Positions 4,269-8,602 of a stretch of DNA of 8,602 nt are shown here, piece after piece (the stretch's first letter is position 1; each line of letters opens with the position of its first letter). Position numbers and translations under genes: made by a program. Location: positions 1-8,602 of the forward strand of contig DCUH01000037.1 of the NCBI GenBank assembly GCA_002327765.1, read 5' to 3'. Source of the DNA: a bacterium UBA2219 (lineage in GTDB: Bacteria > Desulfobacterota > Deferrimicrobia > Deferrimicrobiales > Deferrimicrobiaceae). The notes beneath the pieces are model-generated. The model did not search any database and had not been told where the DNA came from. It worked only from the letters and a program-made list of their open reading frames with translations.

Positions 4269-5660
4269 ATGACTGAACCCGGCCGGAACCTGCGCACGGT
4301 CCTCCGGACATCGGCGGTGCTCGTCTGCGCGATCTTCTTCGCGTTCTTCCTTCCGGTGCGGGTGGGTGCGATGGACACGGTGGATTTCCCCCGGGCGCTG
4401 GACCGCGCCTTCCGTGGAAACCCCTTCCTGTCGGCCGCCGGATTCGATTACGAGGCGTCGCGGGAGGACGCGGACGCCGCGCTGGGCCGCTTCTTCCCCA
4501 CGCTGACCTTCGACCACCGCTTCGTACGGACTACCCTGCCGGCCGAGGCCTTCTCCCTCAAGCTCAACCAGTCCCGGCTCGCGCAGTCGGATTTCCTCGA
4601 CGTCGCCAACTTCAACGACCCCTCCCCGCGCAACGACTTCATCTCCACGCTCACGCTCGAGCAGCCGCTCTTCGCCCCGTCTTTGTACCTCGGCCGCCGG
4701 ATGGCGGTACGGGAAAGCGAGGCGAAGCGGCTGGAGCTTCTCCGGGCGAAGGAGGATACGGCCTTCCAGGTCCTTTCGGCGTACCTCGACGTCCTGACGG
4801 CAAAGGCGTACCTGGCCGTCGCGGACCAGGGGCTGTCCGACTCGCTGGAGCACCGCAGGATCGCCGAGGCCGCCGAGAGGGCGGGCACCGGGCTTTCCTC
4901 CGACGTCCTGCGGGCGAAGGTCGCCGTCGCCGCGGCGGAAGGGGCGAAGGTGACCGCGGAGAACCGCCTCGAGCTCGCGCGCCGGAGCCTGGCGCTGGCG
5001 ATGGGCGAGCCGGGGGGAGCGGAAATCGACGCCGCCGGGCCGCCGCCGGAGTTCCCCGAGCCCGGACCGCTCGAGGAGCTCCAGGCCGCCGTTTCCGCGC
5101 GGCCGGACCTGGCGGCCGCCGCGATGCGGGTGGACAACGCGGGGACCGGGGAGACGCTGCGCAGGGCGGAGTACCTGCCGACGGTGGGGCTTCTCGGCGT
5201 GTACCAGGTCGACGCGGAGAACGGGCCGTTCGACGCCGACAACCGGAGCTGGAGGATCGGCGTGGGGCTGCGGTGGAACCTCTTCGACGGCCTGCAACGG
5301 GAATCGGCCGTATCCAGGGCGGCCCACGAGCGGCGGATGGCGGAGGAGCGCCACCGCGGGCAGAGGGACCTCGCCTCGTTCCAGGTGACGCGGGCCTACC
5401 TCGGCATCCGGGAGGCGGGGCGGCGGGTGGAGATCGCCCGGGCGGCGGAGGCCTCGGCCGCGGAAGGGGTCCGGAAGATCCGGGCCCGGTACGAGAACCA
5501 GCTCGGGCGGATGATCGACGTGCTCGACGCCCAGTCCGCGCTCGACCAGGTGCGCGCCGACGCGGTGAAGGCGGAAAACGACCTTCGGCACTCCCGGGCG
5601 CGGCTGCTCCACGTGACGGGCGCCCTCCTGCCCTGGGCGGAGAAGGAATCCGGAAGATAA
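4269..5660 (+). CDS. TolC-family outer-membrane efflux protein (463 aa)
   Basis: This is the outer-membrane channel of a tripartite efflux pump, forming a trimeric tunnel from periplasm to exterior. A signal peptide ends near residue 34 (hydrophobic core VLVCAIFFAFFLPV, then RVGA). The mature protein shows the two-fold TolC repeat. The first half runs from VDFPRALDRAFRGNP through long Ala/Glu-rich helices. The second half begins near LEELQAAVSARPDLAAAAMRVD and includes the strand segment YLPTVGLLGVYQVD, RIGVGLRWNLFDG, and the helical RYENQLGRMIDVLDAQSALDQ. Length is normal for the family. GGAG lies 6 nt before the ATG. The membrane-fusion gene starts 15 nt after the stop, so this is the first gene of the efflux operon. 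The protein does not show which compounds are exported. Confidence 0.94.
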   Translation: MTEPGRNLRTVLRTSAVLVCAIFFAFFLPVRVGAMDTVDFPRALDRAFRGNPFLSAAGFDYEASREDADAALGRFFPTLTFDHRFVRTTLPAEAFSLKLNQSRLAQSDFLDVANFNDPSPRNDFISTLTLEQPLFAPSLYLGRRMAVRESEAKRLELLRAKEDTAFQVLSAYLDVLTAKAYLAVADQGLSDSLEHRRIAEAAERAGTGLSSDVLRAKVAVAAAEGAKVTAENRLELARRSLALAMGEPGGAEIDAAGPPPEFPEPGPLEELQAAVSARPDLAAAAMRVDNAGTGETLRRAEYLPTVGLLGVYQVDAENGPFDADNRSWRIGVGLRWNLFDGLQRESAVSRAAHERRMAEERHRGQRDLASFQVTRAYLGIREAGRRVEIARAAEASAAEGVRKIRARYENQLGRMIDVLDAQSALDQVRADAVKAENDLRHSRARLLHVTGALLPWAEKESGR

Positions 5661-5675
5661 AGGGGGTACGCGGGG

Positions 5676-6838
5676 ATGACGGGACACGGCGCGCGCGCGG
5701 CGGCGGTGCTGGCGGCGGCATTCCTGCTGGCCGCCTGCGGGGGGAAGGATCGGCGGGAAGCGGGCGCCCCCGCCCGCCCGGCGGTGCCCGGCGTGGAGGT
5801 GATCACGGTGCGGCCGGTCGCCGGCGAGGCCTCCGTGGAGGCGACGGGCACCGTTCGCGCGGAGACGGTCGCGGCGGTCGCGCCCCAGATGATGGGGCGG
5901 CTGACGGCGGTCCTCGTCGCGGGAGGCTCCCGGGTCGAGGCGGGGGCGGTGCTGGCGACCATCGACGACCAGGCGGTCCGCGCGCAGCTCGCTTCCGCGG
6001 AAGGCGCGGTGGCCGAGGCGGAAAGCGCGCGGGAGGAGGCCTATCGCGCCGTCGCGCAGGCCGAGGCGGCGAGGGAGCTCGCCGGGAAGACGCACGCGCG
6101 CTACCGGACGCTCCTCGAGGAGAAGGTGGTGACGCCGCAGGAGTACGACGAGGTCGCGCTCCGGCGCACCCTCGCGGTGAAGGACCACGAGAGGGCGCTG
6201 CGGCGGACCGAGCAGGTCGAGGCCCGGGTCGCCCAGGCGAAGGGGGCGGCCGACGCCGCGCGCGCCATGGCCGGCTATGCGAAGGTTGTCGCGCCGTTCG
6301 CCGGCGTCGTGCTGGAGAAGAAGGCGGACGCGGGGTCGATGGCGGTCCCCGGTGTACCGCTCTTCGTGCTGGAGGACCCGCGGCGGCGCCGGATCGAGGC
6401 CGCCGTCTCCGAGGCGTACCTTCCGGTCCTGAAGAAGGGCTCTCCCGTGCGCGTGGTGCTGGACGACGCCCCGGACCGGGAGATCGCCGCGGCCGTCGCG
6501 GAGGTCGTCCCGGCGGTCGACCCGGCCACCCGCACGTTCGTCGTGAAGGCGGAGCTCCCGCCGGGGACGGGGCGGACGGGGCAGTCCGGCCGCCTGCGGT
6601 TTGGCGCGGGGAAGGGGACGGTCCTGGCCGTCCCGAAGCGGGCGATCACGCGCGCGGGCGGCACGGACGGGCTGTTCGTCGTGGGGGCCGCGGACAACAC
6701 GGTGCGGCTCTCCGTCGTCACCACGGGCGCGGACCTCGGCGACCGGGTGGAGGTGCTGTCGGGGCTGTCGGCGGGCGACCGGGTCGCCGTCTCGCCGCTG
6801 GACCGCCTCCATGACGGCGCGGTGATCGAGGAACGGAA

Positions 6839-6842
<4 letters not shown>
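5676..6842 (+). CDS. RND efflux membrane-fusion (periplasmic adaptor) lipoprotein (388 aa)
   Basis: The adaptor links the RND pump to the outer-membrane channel. A lipoprotein signal ends in the lipobox LAAC with Cys21, so the protein should be anchored to the inner membrane by lipid. The domains follow family order. The first lipoyl half is near residues 48-95 (GTVRAETVAAVAPQMMGRL). An alpha-hairpin spans about 96-200, rich in Ala/Glu, with LLEEKVVTPQEYDEV. The second lipoyl half follows (KVVAPFAGVVLEKKADAGS), then a beta-barrel with the motif VDPATRTFVVKAEL and a membrane-proximal domain (AVPKRAITRAGGTDGLFVV). AGGGGG (5661-5666) lies 9 nt upstream of the ATG. Its stop overlaps the permease start (ATGA, 6839-6842), indicating translational coupling. 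Confidence 0.94.

Positions 6843-8602
<1,760 letters not shown>

Noticed and set aside
4131..6812. Open frame of 893 codons on the minus strand, opposite the TolC and adaptor genes.
   Set aside because: It is a by-product of very high GC in the third codon position on the opposite strand. Its translation is Arg/Pro/His-rich low-complexity with no domain, and the plus-strand genes are well supported.
5273..6814. Open frame of 513 codons on the plus strand, out of frame with TolC and the adaptor.
   Set aside because: Its Gly/Arg-rich low-complexity translation spans two real genes and their junction. It is a shadow frame.

Overview
The window is the edge of a high-GC bacterial locus built around a sigma54-dependent regulator. 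It reads as two compositional blocks. Positions 1 to about 1745 have moderate GC and mixed codon use. From about 1750 to the end the sequence is very GC-rich, and nearly every codon ends in G or C. The double-membrane gene content (outer-membrane barrel, TolC-like channel, RND pump), sigma54 control and strong GC3 bias suggest a Gram-negative proteobacterium or Desulfobacterota/Desulfuromonadota-type organism. The species cannot be named from this sequence.

Left block, minus strand (1-424): a two-gene unit encodes an unrecognised 84-residue protein, then a thioredoxin-like protein cut by the window edge. Upstream lie a near-consensus sigma54 -24/-12 promoter (466-481), a perfect IHF consensus (511-523) and a dyad (561-582) at about -117. 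This is a textbook enhancer-dependent promoter layout. Diverging from it is a regulator with a GAF-like sensor, an AAA+ sigma54-activating domain and a Fis-type helix-turn-helix (628-2208). Its sensor carries a four-cysteine motif. Its own sigma70-like promoter would start transcription at or next to the ATG.

Middle block, plus strand (2209-4190): a second sigma54 promoter (2323-2338) is almost the same as the first. It is preceded by two copies of the dyad GCGCA-N5-TGCGC, centred exactly 21 bp apart. It should drive three tightly packed genes: a small Gly-rich secreted protein, a periplasmic OB-fold-like protein, and an outer-membrane beta-barrel protein. A strong intrinsic terminator (4155-4196) closes this unit.

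Right block, plus strand (4269-8602): a classical tripartite efflux operon encodes a TolC-like outer-membrane factor, a lipoprotein membrane-fusion protein and an RND permease that runs off the end. It appears to be a separate transcription unit.

The most notable observations are the matched sigma54 promoters on both sides of the regulator and a sharp codon-usage switch inside the regulator's conserved AAA+ core. The switch means the gene is either a natural recombinant or a chimeric assembly join. Until that is settled, it is uncertain whether the left operon and everything to the right belong to one regulatory circuit.
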